In this document: positions 29,215 to 37,859 of the stretch, in pieces | Numbering within the stretch: position 1 is the first letter of the stretch | Layout: each line of letters opens with the position of its first letter | Origin: Dyella acidiphila | GTDB taxonomy: Bacteria; Pseudomonadota; Gammaproteobacteria; Xanthomonadales; Rhodanobacteraceae | Length of the DNA stretch: 64,000 nucleotides | Assembly: GCF_014863405.1 (NCBI RefSeq) | Contig: NZ_JACZZA010000003.1 | Location: 186,001 to 250,000, forward strand | Reading direction: 5' to 3' | Position numbers and translations under genes: made by a program | Notes under the pieces: model-generated | Database searches by the model: none | What the model was told of the DNA's origin: nothing | The model's input: only the letters and a program-made list of their open reading frames with translations

Positions 29215-29296
29215 GGTGGATTCCGAAACAGTGCGGGGTACAGTTTACGCGCTGCGATATCAATCCTTGAGATCGACGTACCGACGGGGCCCGCGC

Positions 29297-29950
29297 ATGC
29301 CAATTACCCATACGCTGAACGGCAAGACCCGCTGGCTGGCTGTGCTGATCGCGCTGGCCGGCTGGAGCGGCTTGCTGCTGCAATGGTATCTGCTGCAGCG
29401 TGCGGCGCAGACCGATGGCCGCGGCATCGGGCAGTTGCTGGTGGCGTATTTCGGCTATTTCACCATTCTCACCAATCTGCTGGTCTGCGCTGCCGTGAGC
29501 TGGCCGCTGGCGGCGCCGACATCGGCACCCGGCCGGTTCTTCCTGCGGCCCGCGGCGATCGGCTGGGTCACCGCCAGCATCGTCTTCGTCGGCCTGGCTT
29601 ATCACCTGCTGCTGCGCCGGATATGGCAGCCGCAGGGCCTGCACTGGGTGGCCAATACGCTGCTGCATTACGTCACGCCAGGGCTGTTCGTGATCTATAG
29701 CCTGGCGATGTTGCGGGGGATTGCGCTGCGCTGGACGGCGCCGTTGTGGTGGAGCGGCTATCTGGTGGCTTACTTCGTCTACGCGCTGGTGCGTGGGGCT
29801 CTGATCGGCAGCTATCCGTATGGGTTTATCGATGTGGCGGCGCTTGGTTATGCGGTGACGATACGCAACGGGTGCTTTTTGCTGCTGGCGTTTTTGTTGC
29901 TGGGTTATGTGCTGATCGGTGCGTGGCGCCTGGGCTCGCGTCGATCGTAG
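29297..29950 (+). CDS. Pr6Pr-family membrane protein
   Basis: A 217-residue integral membrane protein with six hydrophobic segments. The pattern YFTILTNLLVCAAV (helix 2), LLHYVTPGLFVIYSL (helix 4) and YGFIDVAALGYAV near the end is typical of the Pr6Pr/FAR-17a-AIG1-like family, whose bacterial function is unknown. ATG 29297 starts the hydrophobic protein; the open frame runs much further back but is antisense to rmuC. The TAG stop (29948-29950) lies inside the inverted repeat beginning at 29947. Confidence 0.8.
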   Translation: MPITHTLNGKTRWLAVLIALAGWSGLLLQWYLLQRAAQTDGRGIGQLLVAYFGYFTILTNLLVCAAVSWPLAAPTSAPGRFFLRPAAIGWVTASIVFVGLAYHLLLRRIWQPQGLHWVANTLLHYVTPGLFVIYSLAMLRGIALRWTAPLWWSGYLVAYFVYALVRGALIGSYPYGFIDVAALGYAVTIRNGCFLLLAFLLLGYVLIGAWRLGSRRS

Positions 29951-30028
29951 GTTGGGTTAGCGCAGCGTAACCCAACGAATTCGCTACGAAGCGGCATCGT
30001 TGGGTTACGCTGCGCTAACTCAACCTAC
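29947..30028. repeat. Inverted repeat pair of the GTAGGTTGGG family
   Basis: Arms of 32 bp (29947-29978 and 29997-30028) are reverse complements with one mismatch and an 18-bp spacer. The arm is the same sequence as at 9480, with GA in place of AAA at its inner end. The outer GTAG provides the stop codon of the Pr6Pr gene. It separates two convergent genes. Confidence 0.85.
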
Positions 30029-30059
30029 CCCTGCCTACCAAGCCATGTGCTGGTGGGGT

Positions 30060-31232
30060 TTAGTCGACGCGGCAGAACACGGCTTTCAGATAGCGACTCT
30101 CCGGCACATCTGTGCGCACCGGATGATCGGCCCCGGCGCCGCGCACTTCCAGCACCTGGATTTCGCGCCCTGCGTTCAAGGCCACACGTCGCAGCATTTC
30201 CAGGAAATCCGCCTCGCTGACCAGGCCGGTGCAGGAGCAGGTCAGCAGCAGGCCGCCGGGCGGGATCACGTCCAGCGCCAGCCGGTTCATGGCGAAGTAT
30301 TTCTTCAGCGCATCGAGCACTTTGTTGCGATCGCGGGTGAGCTTGGCCGGATCGAGGATTACCGCGTCGTAGCGTTCGCCGCGCGCCACGGCCTGGCGCA
30401 GCCATTCGAAGATATCGGCCTGTTCGAAGCGAGCGGCCAGATGATTGGCCTGCGCATTGGCGCGGGCGATTTCGAGGATGCCCGCATCCATGTCCACGCC
30501 GGTGGCTTCGCTGGCGCCGCCGGCCAGCGCATGCACGGCGAAGCCGCCGGCATTGCAGCACAGGTCCAGCACGCGGCGGCCGCGCGCCAGCTCGGCAAAG
30601 CGCCGGCGGTTTTCGCGCTGGTCGGCGAAGAAGCCGGTCTTGTGGCCATAGCCGGGCGCCGCATGGAAACGCAGGCCGTGCTCGTGCACTTCCACGGGCG
30701 TAGGGGCTTCCATCGCGCGGCAGTCGAAAGATTCCTGCTTCTGCACATGACTTTCGGCAAACCAGTACAGGCGCGCACCCGGAAAATTGCGCAGCAGCGC
30801 CGCGTGGATGGCGTCGCGGAATTTCCACATGCCGGCGGCGAAATACTCGATCACCAGGATATCGGCGTAGCGGTCGACGATCAGTCCGGAAAGGCCATCG
30901 CCTTCGCTATGCACCACGCGCCAGGCGTCTGTGACGTTGTCGAGAGTGAGCAGCTGCCGGCGCAGCGCCACCGCGCGGTCGATGCGTGCGCCGATCCAGT
31001 CGGCATCGATCGCTTCATCCGCATCGGCGGTCAGCAGGCGCAGCGCGATGCGCGCATGCCCGTTCCAGAAGCCGCGCCCGACAAAGCGCTGCTTGGCGTC
31101 GACGACATCGACCACGCTGCCCGGTGGAATCCGCGATTCGGGCTTGTGCACCTGCGCCGACCAGACCCAGGGGTGGCCCGGCGTGCGGTCGGATTTCAGG
31201 CGGATAAGAGGCAGTTCGGCGGGGGTATTCAT
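30060..31232 (-). CDS. rlmI: 23S rRNA methyltransferase, RlmI-like
   Basis: A 390-residue class I SAM methyltransferase, near the 396 of E. coli RlmI, which methylates C1962 of 23S rRNA. An N-terminal PUA-like domain (PWVWSAQVHKPESRIPPGSVVDV in parts) is followed by the RlmI/K middle domain (GDGLSGLIVDRY) and the Rossmann domain: DLCCNAGGFAVHAL motif I, VILDPAKLTRDRN motif IV, and CSCTGLVSEADF with the catalytic Cys region. The ATG at 31232 is chosen because the PUA domain starts there; an upstream ATG at 31280 adds residues overlapping a palindromic repeat. Confidence 0.88.
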   Translation of the reverse strand: MNTPAELPLIRLKSDRTPGHPWVWSAQVHKPESRIPPGSVVDVVDAKQRFVGRGFWNGHARIALRLLTADADEAIDADWIGARIDRAVALRRQLLTLDNVTDAWRVVHSEGDGLSGLIVDRYADILVIEYFAAGMWKFRDAIHAALLRNFPGARLYWFAESHVQKQESFDCRAMEAPTPVEVHEHGLRFHAAPGYGHKTGFFADQRENRRRFAELARGRRVLDLCCNAGGFAVHALAGGASEATGVDMDAGILEIARANAQANHLAARFEQADIFEWLRQAVARGERYDAVILDPAKLTRDRNKVLDALKKYFAMNRLALDVIPPGGLLLTCSCTGLVSEADFLEMLRRVALNAGREIQVLEVRGAGADHPVRTDVPESRYLKAVFCRVD

Positions 31233-31285
31233 CCGCCCATGATAACCGCTACCCCGGCTTTTCCAGCGAAATCGCCCCACCCGCA

Positions 31286-31324
31286 GGTTGGGTTACCCCG
31301 GACTTGATCTGGGGGTAACCCAAC
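31286..31324. repeat. GTAGGTTGGG-family palindrome with alternative core
   Basis: The ends AGGTTGGGTTA and GTAACCCAAC are those of the family, but the centre is CCCCGGACTTGATCTGGGG instead of GCGCAGCG. It is one long palindrome, lying upstream of the rlmI-like gene. A second member with this core is at 56039-56084. Confidence 0.75.
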
Positions 31325-31390
31325 AAAATCGCGCCAAACGCAGGCTTATCCCCGCATAAAGTCCGATGTAGCCCAGTGGACGCTAACAGC

Positions 31391-31828
31391 TCAACGCAGC
31401 TTCAGCACCAGCCACGACAGCAGCGCCAGCACGTTCACCCCCAGGCGGGAAACGCCGGGTCCCGAGAACGCCAGCATGAAGCGCTGGCTGCCGAACTGCC
31501 AGCTGAGCTCCGGCCGGGTGGGAATATGCAGCGCCGCGTACAGATCGATGCAGGCGCCGCAGTGCAGGGCATAGACGAAGATCGGCGTGGCGATCAGCGG
31601 CAGCTGCAGCAATTGCGCGATGCTGGAGAAGCGGATGCCGCGCTCGCTGTTTTCCAGCAGCAGCACGCCGGCCACCAGCACGAAGGCATACAGCGCAAAC
31701 TGGATCAGCCCGATCGCTGCCGTATGCAGCGGTCCGATCGCCAGCAGGCGCGGCAGTACGGTGGCCATGCCGTAGAAGCCGCCGGCGACTTCCAGGATAC
31801 CGATCAGGCGAAACAGGATCAGACGCAT
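31391..31828 (-). CDS. Conserved-looking membrane protein, 145 aa
   Basis: Four hydrophobic segments are visible (ILEVAGGFYGMATVL, IGLIQFALYAFVLVAGVLLL, LIATPIFVYALHCGACI, VLALLSWLVLKLR). The third contains a CGAC motif that might bind metal or form a disulfide. I do not recognise the family. Codon pattern and the 21-bp spacing after the srkA stop (same strand) suggest it is real and cotranscribed with srkA. Confidence 0.6.
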   Translation of the reverse strand: MRLILFRLIGILEVAGGFYGMATVLPRLLAIGPLHTAAIGLIQFALYAFVLVAGVLLLENSERGIRFSSIAQLLQLPLIATPIFVYALHCGACIDLYAALHIPTRPELSWQFGSQRFMLAFSGPGVSRLGVNVLALLSWLVLKLR

Positions 31829-31849
31829 TCAACACCCCAGCAAGAAAAA

Positions 31850-32797
31850 TTATTCGAGTTCATCGGCCTGCTCATGCAGGTCCGTGATGTGCTGCTCCCA
31901 CCAGCGCGCCTCGGCAGCGAACGGAAACGCGGCAGGGAAGGCCGGATCATGCCAGCGTGCGGCGATCCAGCCCGCATAATGCACCTGGCGCATGGTGCGC
32001 AGGGCCGGAATCAGCGCCAGTTCGGCGTGATCGAAGTCACGCATCGAAGCATAGCCTTCCAGCAAGGCCTCCATCGCCTGTTCGTCGTGCGCCAGCATCC
32101 ATAGATCCTGTACTGCCGGGCCCATGCGCGCATCGTCGAGATCGACGAAATGCGGACCGGCATCGGTCCACAGCACATTGCCCGGATGGCAATCGCCATG
32201 CAGGCGCAAGGTGCGCACCGGGCCGACCGCGTCGAAGCGCGCAGCTACCGCACGATCGACGCGCTGCACCGCCTGGCGATAGCGCTCGCCCAGCGCGGAA
32301 GGCAGCAGGCTGGAGGCGAGCACCGCATGCATCGGCTGCGCGATCAGGCTGTCGCGATCGAGCCGCCCACGATGCGCAAACGCGCTGCGCGAACCCACCG
32401 CATGCATGCGTGCGATCAAGCGCCCCAGCCATTCCAGCTGATCGGCCGATTCCAGCGACGGCGCGCGTCCGCCATGCCGCGGCGAGAGCGTGTAGCGGTA
32501 GCCATCGTGATGCAGCAGAGTGCGGCCGCCGAATACGCACGGCGCCACTACCGGCAATTCCGCCTCGGCCAGTTCCTGTGCGAAGGCATGCTCTTCGAGG
32601 ATCGCCGCATCGCTCCAGCGCTGCGGCCGATAGAACTTGGCGATCACCGGCGAGGCATCTTCCAGGCCTACCTGCCAGACCCGGTTCTCGTAGCTGTTCA
32701 AGCCCAGCAGGCGCCCATCCGGCCACAGGCCGCAGGCGCTCACCGCGTCGAGCACGAGGTCGGGCGTGAGCCGGGCGTAAGGGGTTTCGTCAGACAT
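31850..32797 (-). CDS. srkA: Stress-response serine/threonine kinase SrkA (YihE)
   Basis: A 315-residue aminoglycoside-phosphotransferase-fold kinase. The nucleotide-binding region includes YENRVWQVG and VIAKFYRPQRWSD (catalytic Lys). The Brenner catalytic motif is LRLHGDCHPGNVLW and the metal-binding Asp follows in FVDLDDARMGPAVQDLWM. Length and the C-terminal WHDPAFPAAFPFAAEARWWEQH match E. coli SrkA, which phosphorylates proteins and counters MazF-linked death under stress. The thioesterase gene lies 15 bp upstream on the same strand. Confidence 0.93.
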   Translation of the reverse strand: MSDETPYARLTPDLVLDAVSACGLWPDGRLLGLNSYENRVWQVGLEDASPVIAKFYRPQRWSDAAILEEHAFAQELAEAELPVVAPCVFGGRTLLHHDGYRYTLSPRHGGRAPSLESADQLEWLGRLIARMHAVGSRSAFAHRGRLDRDSLIAQPMHAVLASSLLPSALGERYRQAVQRVDRAVAARFDAVGPVRTLRLHGDCHPGNVLWTDAGPHFVDLDDARMGPAVQDLWMLAHDEQAMEALLEGYASMRDFDHAELALIPALRTMRQVHYAGWIAARWHDPAFPAAFPFAAEARWWEQHITDLHEQADELE

Positions 32798-32812
32798 GCG
32801 CGCACTTGCGCA

Positions 32813-33253
32813 TCAACGCGCACCCACCGCGCCGGCCGGCACCACGGCCATGGTCAGGCGTGAAATGCACACCAGCTTGCCGGCCTCGTCTTCGATGCGG
32901 ATCTCCCACACCTGCGTGGAGCGTCCCAAATGAAACGGACGGGCGGTGCCGACCACGTTGCCGCTGAGCACGCCGCGCATATGGTTGGCATTGATATCCA
33001 GGCCCACGGCGCGTTCCTTGTCCGCATCGAGCGTGAGCATGGCGGCAGTGCTGCCGAGGGTTTCGGCCAGCGCCACCGAGGCGCCGCCATGCAGCAGCCC
33101 GTAGGGCTGGTGCGTACGGCGATCGACCGGCATGGTGCCCTGCAGCCAGTCGTCGCCGACTGCGCTGATGCGGATGCCCAGGGCCTCCATCAGCGTGTTC
33201 TGGCTCCAGCCGTTCAGGCGGGCGAGGTCGGTATCCTGTTTCCAGATGCGCAT
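32813..33253 (-). CDS. Hotdog-fold acyl-CoA thioesterase, MenI/EntH-like
   Basis: A 146-residue hotdog thioesterase of the YdiI/EntH/PaaI type. The catalytic region is PYGLLHGGASVALAETLGS, with the catalytic Glu in LAE, preceded by the usual MPVDRRTHQP. The family start TLMEALGIRI and the end ISRLTMAVVP are also present. These enzymes hydrolyse aryl-CoA or aryl-carrier thioesters, for example DHNA-CoA or misloaded EntB; which one here is open. ATG 33253 is chosen from the family N-terminus. It is divergent from the ferredoxin-reductase gene with 57 bp between. Confidence 0.9.
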   Translation of the reverse strand: MRIWKQDTDLARLNGWSQNTLMEALGIRISAVGDDWLQGTMPVDRRTHQPYGLLHGGASVALAETLGSTAAMLTLDADKERAVGLDINANHMRGVLSGNVVGTARPFHLGRSTQVWEIRIEDEAGKLVCISRLTMAVVPAGAVGAR

Positions 33254-33310
33254 GCGGTTGATACTCGTGCAGGGAGGCCGCATTGTCCGCCGACCACCCC
33301 TGCGGCGACA

Positions 33311-34378
33311 ATGCGCCCCGTGTTTATCGTCACTCTCAAATCTTCCGGCCGCCGCTTCGGCGTGATGCCCGGCGAAACCGTGCTGGAAGCGGCGCAGCGC
33401 GCCGGCATCGCGCTGCCGTATTCCTGCCGTGCCGGCGTGTGCGGCAGCTGCAAGGCGCTGCTGCTGGAGGGGCGCTGCGAATATCCGCACAATCCGCCCG
33501 CCGCGCTCGATGCGCACGATCGCCTGCAGCATGCGGTGCTGCTGTGCCAGGCGGTGCCGGCGAGCAACCTGGTGCTGCAGGCACGCGAAGTGACCTCGGT
33601 GGAAGATATCGCGCGGCGCCGGCTGATCGTGCAGGTGAGCCGCAAATGGCAGCTTGCGCCGGACGTGATCGGCCTGCATCTGCAGCCCGCGCAAGGCGAA
33701 TTGCGTTTGAACTGGCTGCCGGGCCAGTACCTGGACGTGCTGCTGGACGATGGCCGGCGGCGGCCGTTCTCGATCGCCAACGGGCCGCAGGCCGATGGCG
33801 TGATCGAGCTGCATGTGCGGCATGTGCTCGGCGGCGGCTTCACCTCCTGGGTCAGCGATGTGCTGCGCGAGGGCGACACGCTGCCGATCGAAGGCCCGTT
33901 GGGCACGTTTGTGCCGCGCGAGGATTCGGAGCGGCCGATGGTGTTCATGGCCGGCGGCACCGGCTTTGCGCCAGTGAAAGCGATCGTCGAGCACTTTCTG
34001 GCGCTCGGCACGCGCCGCGCGATCGAGGTGTATTGGGGCGCACGCAACCGGGAAGATCTCTATCTGCAGCCGCTGGCCGAAGGCTGGGCGGCGCAGGCGC
34101 ATCGGCTGCGCTTTCACGCGGTGCTGTCCGATCCGCAGCAGGCGCAGGCGGCCGGCATACGCGCCGGGCTGGTGCATGAAGCAGTGCTGCATGATCAGCC
34201 GGATCTTGCCGGCCACGACGTGTACATGAGCGGGCCGCCGCCGATGATCGATGCCGGCCGCCGGCTGTTTGTCGAAGCCGGACTGCCGGAAGACCGGCTC
34301 TATTACGACTCGTTCGACTATGCGCCCGACGTGCTGGCGCAGATCCTGGCCGCGCGTGCCGGACTCAACGTCGGTTGA
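33311..34378 (+). CDS. 2Fe-2S ferredoxin-NAD(P)H reductase (CDP-6-deoxy-glucoseen reductase-like)
   Basis: A 355-residue two-part electron carrier. The N-terminal plant-type 2Fe-2S domain has CRAGVCGSCKALLLEG, with the fourth Cys in VLLCQAVP (about residue 78). The C-terminal ferredoxin-NADP reductase module has the FAD motif RRPFSIANGP, the NAD motif MAGGTGFAPVKAIVEH and the end VYMSGPPPMIDAG. Annotation as CDP-6-deoxy-delta-3,4-glucoseen reductase is by family; in Xanthomonadales it is usually a generic flavin or ubiquinone-linked reductase. It is a monocistronic plus-strand gene between two minus-strand sets. Confidence 0.9.
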   Translation: MRPVFIVTLKSSGRRFGVMPGETVLEAAQRAGIALPYSCRAGVCGSCKALLLEGRCEYPHNPPAALDAHDRLQHAVLLCQAVPASNLVLQAREVTSVEDIARRRLIVQVSRKWQLAPDVIGLHLQPAQGELRLNWLPGQYLDVLLDDGRRRPFSIANGPQADGVIELHVRHVLGGGFTSWVSDVLREGDTLPIEGPLGTFVPREDSERPMVFMAGGTGFAPVKAIVEHFLALGTRRAIEVYWGARNREDLYLQPLAEGWAAQAHRLRFHAVLSDPQQAQAAGIRAGLVHEAVLHDQPDLAGHDVYMSGPPPMIDAGRRLFVEAGLPEDRLYYDSFDYAPDVLAQILAARAGLNVG

Positions 34379-34387
34379 AGCGGGCGC

Positions 34388-34831
34388 TCAGTTTTTGCCC
34401 TTGGCCACCGGCATCTGCGCCTGCTGCCAGGCCAGCACGCCGCCGCCCAGGGTATAGACGCGGGTAAAGCCGGCCTTGATCAGGCGTTGCGCGGCGCCGT
34501 CGCTGTTGCGGCCATCCTTGTCCATCACCACCACCGGCAGCTCGCGCGCCTTGGCCAGATCCTTGTTTTCCGGATCGAACTGGCTCATCGCCACATGTTT
34601 GGCGCCGGGCACGTGCATCTTCTCGAAGTCGGCGATGGCGGAAAGGTCGATCAGCAGCGGGGTGTCGCGGTTGATCAGCTGGGTCAGGCCGGCCGGGGTC
34701 AGTTCCTTGTACTTGCGCAGCAGCACCATGAGCTGGGTGACGATCAGCGCAATCACCAGCGCGACGAGGGCCAGGACGAGCACGAGGTGGTTGCCCAGGA
34801 ACTGGGGCAGCTTATGCAGGAAATCGTTCAT
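34388..34831 (-). CDS. Membrane-anchored rhodanese-like protein (YibN type)
   Basis: A 147-residue protein with an N-terminal membrane helix (LVLVLALVALVIALIVTQLM) and a C-terminal rhodanese domain: LLIDLSAIADFEKMHVPGAKHV, then the active-site loop VVVMDKDGRNSDGAA and YTLGGGVLAWQQAQMP. The canonical catalytic Cys of the loop is replaced by Asp, so sulfurtransferase activity is doubtful; E. coli YibN also has a modified loop, as I recall. The function is unknown; YibN has been linked to membrane protein insertion. It converges with the reductase gene (9-bp gap). Confidence 0.87.
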   Translation of the reverse strand: MNDFLHKLPQFLGNHLVLVLALVALVIALIVTQLMVLLRKYKELTPAGLTQLINRDTPLLIDLSAIADFEKMHVPGAKHVAMSQFDPENKDLAKARELPVVVMDKDGRNSDGAAQRLIKAGFTRVYTLGGGVLAWQQAQMPVAKGKN

Positions 34832-34907
34832 GGAGGGCCGGACCGGTTGCAGGCAAACGGCAATTATAGGCGAGTTCCCCGGCGCCTGTTCGCACCGGGG
34901 CGGCGAT

Positions 34908-35330
34908 TCAATTGGACTGGTTGATGTCCGGGATGCCGCTTTCCAGCCACCAGTGGTTCTTGTCCTGGTCGTAGTGCCAGACCTGGTGGTCGACGATGGT
35001 GCGTACCGACTGGGTATGCACATTGGTCAGGCTGATCTGCACTACCTGGCGCACTTCGTTCGGGCCATTGGGCATCGGGCCGTTGCCGTCGTCGTAGTCG
35101 CTGACCTGCACCTGCTTGAAGCGGGCGCGGTCCAGGTCGGTGATCGGGTGGGCGTCGCGCACCTTCGGATCGACAAACTGCTCTGCCGCCTCGAAGCCAT
35201 TCCAGCGGACGGCGTTGGCGTATTCGATCATGGTGTGGGTCAGCGCATCGCTGCGCTTGTCGGTGGCGCAGCCGGCCAGCAGCAACATCGTCGACAGCAG
35301 GATCGGACCAGTCATAAGGCGCATGGACAT
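34908..35330 (-). CDS. Lipoprotein of unknown function, 140 aa
   Basis: The N-terminus MSMRLMTGPILLSTMLLLAG followed by C is a lipoprotein signal with lipobox LLAGC. The mature part is a compact alpha/beta domain (NTF2-like appearance) with FEAAEQFVDPKVR, ISLTNVHTQSVRTIVDHQVW and an end HWWLESGIPDINQ. I do not recognise a named family with certainty. It is probably anchored in the outer membrane facing the periplasm. It lies between the rhodanese gene and the thioesterase-like gene on the same strand. Confidence 0.8.
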   Translation of the reverse strand: MSMRLMTGPILLSTMLLLAGCATDKRSDALTHTMIEYANAVRWNGFEAAEQFVDPKVRDAHPITDLDRARFKQVQVSDYDDGNGPMPNGPNEVRQVVQISLTNVHTQSVRTIVDHQVWHYDQDKNHWWLESGIPDINQSN

Positions 35331-35356
35331 ACAGCGAACTCCCCTCCCAGATCGGC

Positions 35357-35839
35357 TCATTCTGCCGCAGGCGTGCGCCGTTTCGCCACGAACTGTGCCG
35401 CAAGCGTGGCAGCCGGCTTGCCGTCCTCGCCCGGCACTTCGGCGGTAATCGCGATGCGGGCCCGGCCACGGGCCGACAAGGTGGCGAAGAACACTTCCCA
35501 GCTGGCGTCCTCGGCACGCTGCGCCAGGGACTGGAAATCGCCCCAGACCGGGCTGAGGTAGCGCACAGCGGATTCGCCCACGTAGACGTCGCAGTCTTCG
35601 CCGTGCTGGCGCAGGGCCAGCTCCACCACGCCCCAGCCGGTGAGCGTCATCAGGCTGACCAGGCTGCCGCCGAAGGCGCAGCCCTTGTCGTTGACGTTGG
35701 GCCCGAGCGGGCAGGCGAGGGTGAGGCGTTCGCCGTCGTAGCTGCCCAGTTCCAGTGCCATGGATTCGGCCAGCGGAATGCCGTCGCGGATAAAGTCCAC
35801 CAGATTCTGGGCGGCCGCGTGCAGGTCGAGCTTGTCCAT
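35357..35839 (-). CDS. YiiD-C-type thioesterase-like hotdog protein
   Basis: A 160-residue protein of the YiiD C-terminal/putative thioesterase family. The family pattern is FIRDGIPLAESMALELGSYDG, NVNDKGCAFGGSLVSLMTLTG (central helix, conserved FGGS) and YLSPVWGDF. The hotdog fold suggests an acyl-CoA or acyl-ACP thioesterase, but substrate is unknown. ATG 35839 (MDKLDLHAAAQNLV) is used; the longer frame is antisense to hemD. It is divergent from hemD with about 79 bp between. Confidence 0.85.
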   Translation of the reverse strand: MDKLDLHAAAQNLVDFIRDGIPLAESMALELGSYDGERLTLACPLGPNVNDKGCAFGGSLVSLMTLTGWGVVELALRQHGEDCDVYVGESAVRYLSPVWGDFQSLAQRAEDASWEVFFATLSARGRARIAITAEVPGEDGKPAATLAAQFVAKRRTPAAE

Positions 35840-35918
35840 CGAAGATCGTATTTGGGGGAGGGAGTCGGCAAGTGTAGAGGCTAGACTCGGGTTCCTGCCT
35901 CCCTCGCTGCCGCTGCCG

Positions 35919-36740
35919 ATGCCATCTCGCGTGCGTCCGACCTCGCCATCCTCTGCGCCGGGCCCGCTGGCTGGACGGACGATCGTGATTACGCGCCCTG
36001 CCGGCACCGGCAGCAGTCTGGCGCGCAAGGTACGCACGCTGGGTGGCCTGCCGCTGCTGCTGCCGGGCTTGTCGCTGCGTGCCGCGCCCGCTACGGATGC
36101 GCTGCGCAGCCAATGGGACGCCGCCCAGCACGACGATGTGCTGATCTTCACCAGCCCCGCCGCGGTGCGTTATGCGCTGCGCTTGGCGCTGTGCCGCACC
36201 ACGGCCGTTGTCGTTGCCGTGGGACAGGGCACGGCGCGCGCCCTGCAGCGCCATGGCATCGAGGCGCTGTTGCCGGAAGTCCAGCAAAACAGCGAAGGGG
36301 TCTTGCAGTTGCCGCTAATGCAAGCACTGCGCGGGCGCAGCGTGGCGCTGATCACCGCGCCTTCCGGGCGCGGCCTGCTGCAAGCGGAAATCGCCACGCG
36401 CGGTGCGGCGCTGCGTGAAGTGCATGTCTATGGGCGGGCCGCGCCGCGGCTGAACCGGCGGCATGCCGAGGCGCTGCTGCAACTGCCGGCCGGCGCCTGT
36501 GTGCTGCTGTCCAGCGGCGAGGCCATCCAGCATCTGCAGGCCCAGCTGCCGGCGCAGGCATGGCAGCGGCTTTGCAGCGCCTGTGCCGTAGTCAGCAGCG
36601 AGCGTATCGGCGAGCAGGCGCGCGCCGCCGGTTTCAAACGACTTCATCAGGCTACATCGGCCACGCAGGCCGATTTGCTGGCCGCAGCCGTGGAGATTTG
36701 TTCACAAGTACGCCACGAAGCGGGCGACGCGGGCTGTTAG
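35919..36740 (+). CDS. hemD: Uroporphyrinogen-III synthase
   Basis: A 273-residue HemD that cyclises and inverts ring D of hydroxymethylbilane to uroporphyrinogen III. Sequence is poorly conserved in the family, but VITRPAGTGSSLARKVRTLGG, VLIFTSPAAVRYAL, VGQGTARALQRHG, and VLLSSGEAIQHL fit the two-lobed fold. Assignment is strengthened by the hemX and hemY genes immediately downstream. The ATG at 35919 is the best start; an extended frame to 35760 lacks family similarity. The usual upstream partner hemC is not in this window. Confidence 0.88.
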   Translation: MPSRVRPTSPSSAPGPLAGRTIVITRPAGTGSSLARKVRTLGGLPLLLPGLSLRAAPATDALRSQWDAAQHDDVLIFTSPAAVRYALRLALCRTTAVVVAVGQGTARALQRHGIEALLPEVQQNSEGVLQLPLMQALRGRSVALITAPSGRGLLQAEIATRGAALREVHVYGRAAPRLNRRHAEALLQLPAGACVLLSSGEAIQHLQAQLPAQAWQRLCSACAVVSSERIGEQARAAGFKRLHQATSATQADLLAAAVEICSQVRHEAGDAGC

Positions 36741-36749
36741 CATGCGCGC

Positions 36750-37859
36750 ATGAGCCAGGACGATCTCACCCCCGAACGAAACACCGCGCCAGCCGGCGTG
36801 CCTGCCACCGCCACCCGCGCCGCGCGGCCGCCGGCCCGCTCCAGCGGCACCCTGGCACTCGCGCTGCTGCTGGCGCTGATTGCGCTGGTCGGCACTGCCT
36901 ACGTGGCTTGGCGGCAATGGCAGGTGCTGCATCTGGATGCACGCACCTTGCGCGTCACCGCCGGCCTGGAACAGCGGGTCAATACGCTGGAACACAATCT
37001 TTCCGGCGCCACCGGCCAGAACAATCTGCTGAGCCAGCGCCTTAACGACGCCGACCAAGTCAACCGTTCGCTGCGCGAAGAGCTGCTGTCGCAAGACCAG
37101 CGCGTGCGCGATCTGGAAGAAGCCGTCGGCCGGCTGTCCGAAAAGACCCTGTCCGGCCAGGACGCCATGCGCCTGGACGAAACCGAGGCGCTGCTGCGCA
37201 TGGGCGCCGAGCGCTACACCCTGTTCCACGATGCGCAAAGTGCGGCGCAGGCTTTTGCGCTGGCCGAACAGACGCTTGCCGGCGTCAACGACAATGCTTT
37301 CAACGGCGTGCGGCAGAGCATCGATGCCGAACACGAAGCCCTGCTGAAGAGCCAGCCGGCCGATCGCCAGCAACTGCTGGACAACATGGCGCAGCTGCGC
37401 AACGCATTGCCCGAGCTTGCACTCAAGCCGCTGGACCAGCCGGTTACGGGCAACGACAGCGGCGTCTGGGCACGCATTCGCCATGCGCTCTACAGCGTGG
37501 TGCAGATCCAGCGCGACAACGGCGCACCGATCGATATCGCCGATGCACGCATTGCACGCGAAATGGTGGCGCTGGACCTGGCGCAAGCGCAGGCTGCGCT
37601 GATCGCCTGGGACAACGCCGCCTGCAGTGCTGCGCTCAAACGCGCCGATGCCGGCCTTGCGGCACAGTTCGACCTGCAGTCGCCGCCGGTGCAGCAGGCG
37701 CGCGAACAGCTCGCCACGCTGGGCAATCAGCTCAAGCCGGCCATTCCGGTCACCCTCGGCGGTGCCTTGGCCGAGTTGCGCAATCTGCGTGCGGTGCATG
37801 CGTTGAAGCCCGCCGCCGAGAGCACGGCGGCGCCGGCACCGGCAGGTAACAAGCCATGA
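36750..37859 (+). CDS. hemX: HemX protein (uroporphyrin-III C-methyltransferase-like membrane protein)
   Basis: A 369-residue HemX. It has a short cytoplasmic N-terminus rich in Ala/Pro, one membrane helix (GTLALALLLALIALVGTAYVA in parts, about residues 32-50), then a periplasmic coiled coil (LEQRVNTLEHNLSGATGQN) and a helical domain (RLDETEALLRMGAERYTLF). Despite older names it lacks a SAM-binding motif and is not a proven methyltransferase; it is thought to act in haem biosynthesis organisation. It starts 9 bp after hemD and overlaps hemY by four bases. Confidence 0.9.
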   Translation: MSQDDLTPERNTAPAGVPATATRAARPPARSSGTLALALLLALIALVGTAYVAWRQWQVLHLDARTLRVTAGLEQRVNTLEHNLSGATGQNNLLSQRLNDADQVNRSLREELLSQDQRVRDLEEAVGRLSEKTLSGQDAMRLDETEALLRMGAERYTLFHDAQSAAQAFALAEQTLAGVNDNAFNGVRQSIDAEHEALLKSQPADRQQLLDNMAQLRNALPELALKPLDQPVTGNDSGVWARIRHALYSVVQIQRDNGAPIDIADARIAREMVALDLAQAQAALIAWDNAACSAALKRADAGLAAQFDLQSPPVQQAREQLATLGNQLKPAIPVTLGGALAELRNLRAVHALKPAAESTAAPAPAGNKP

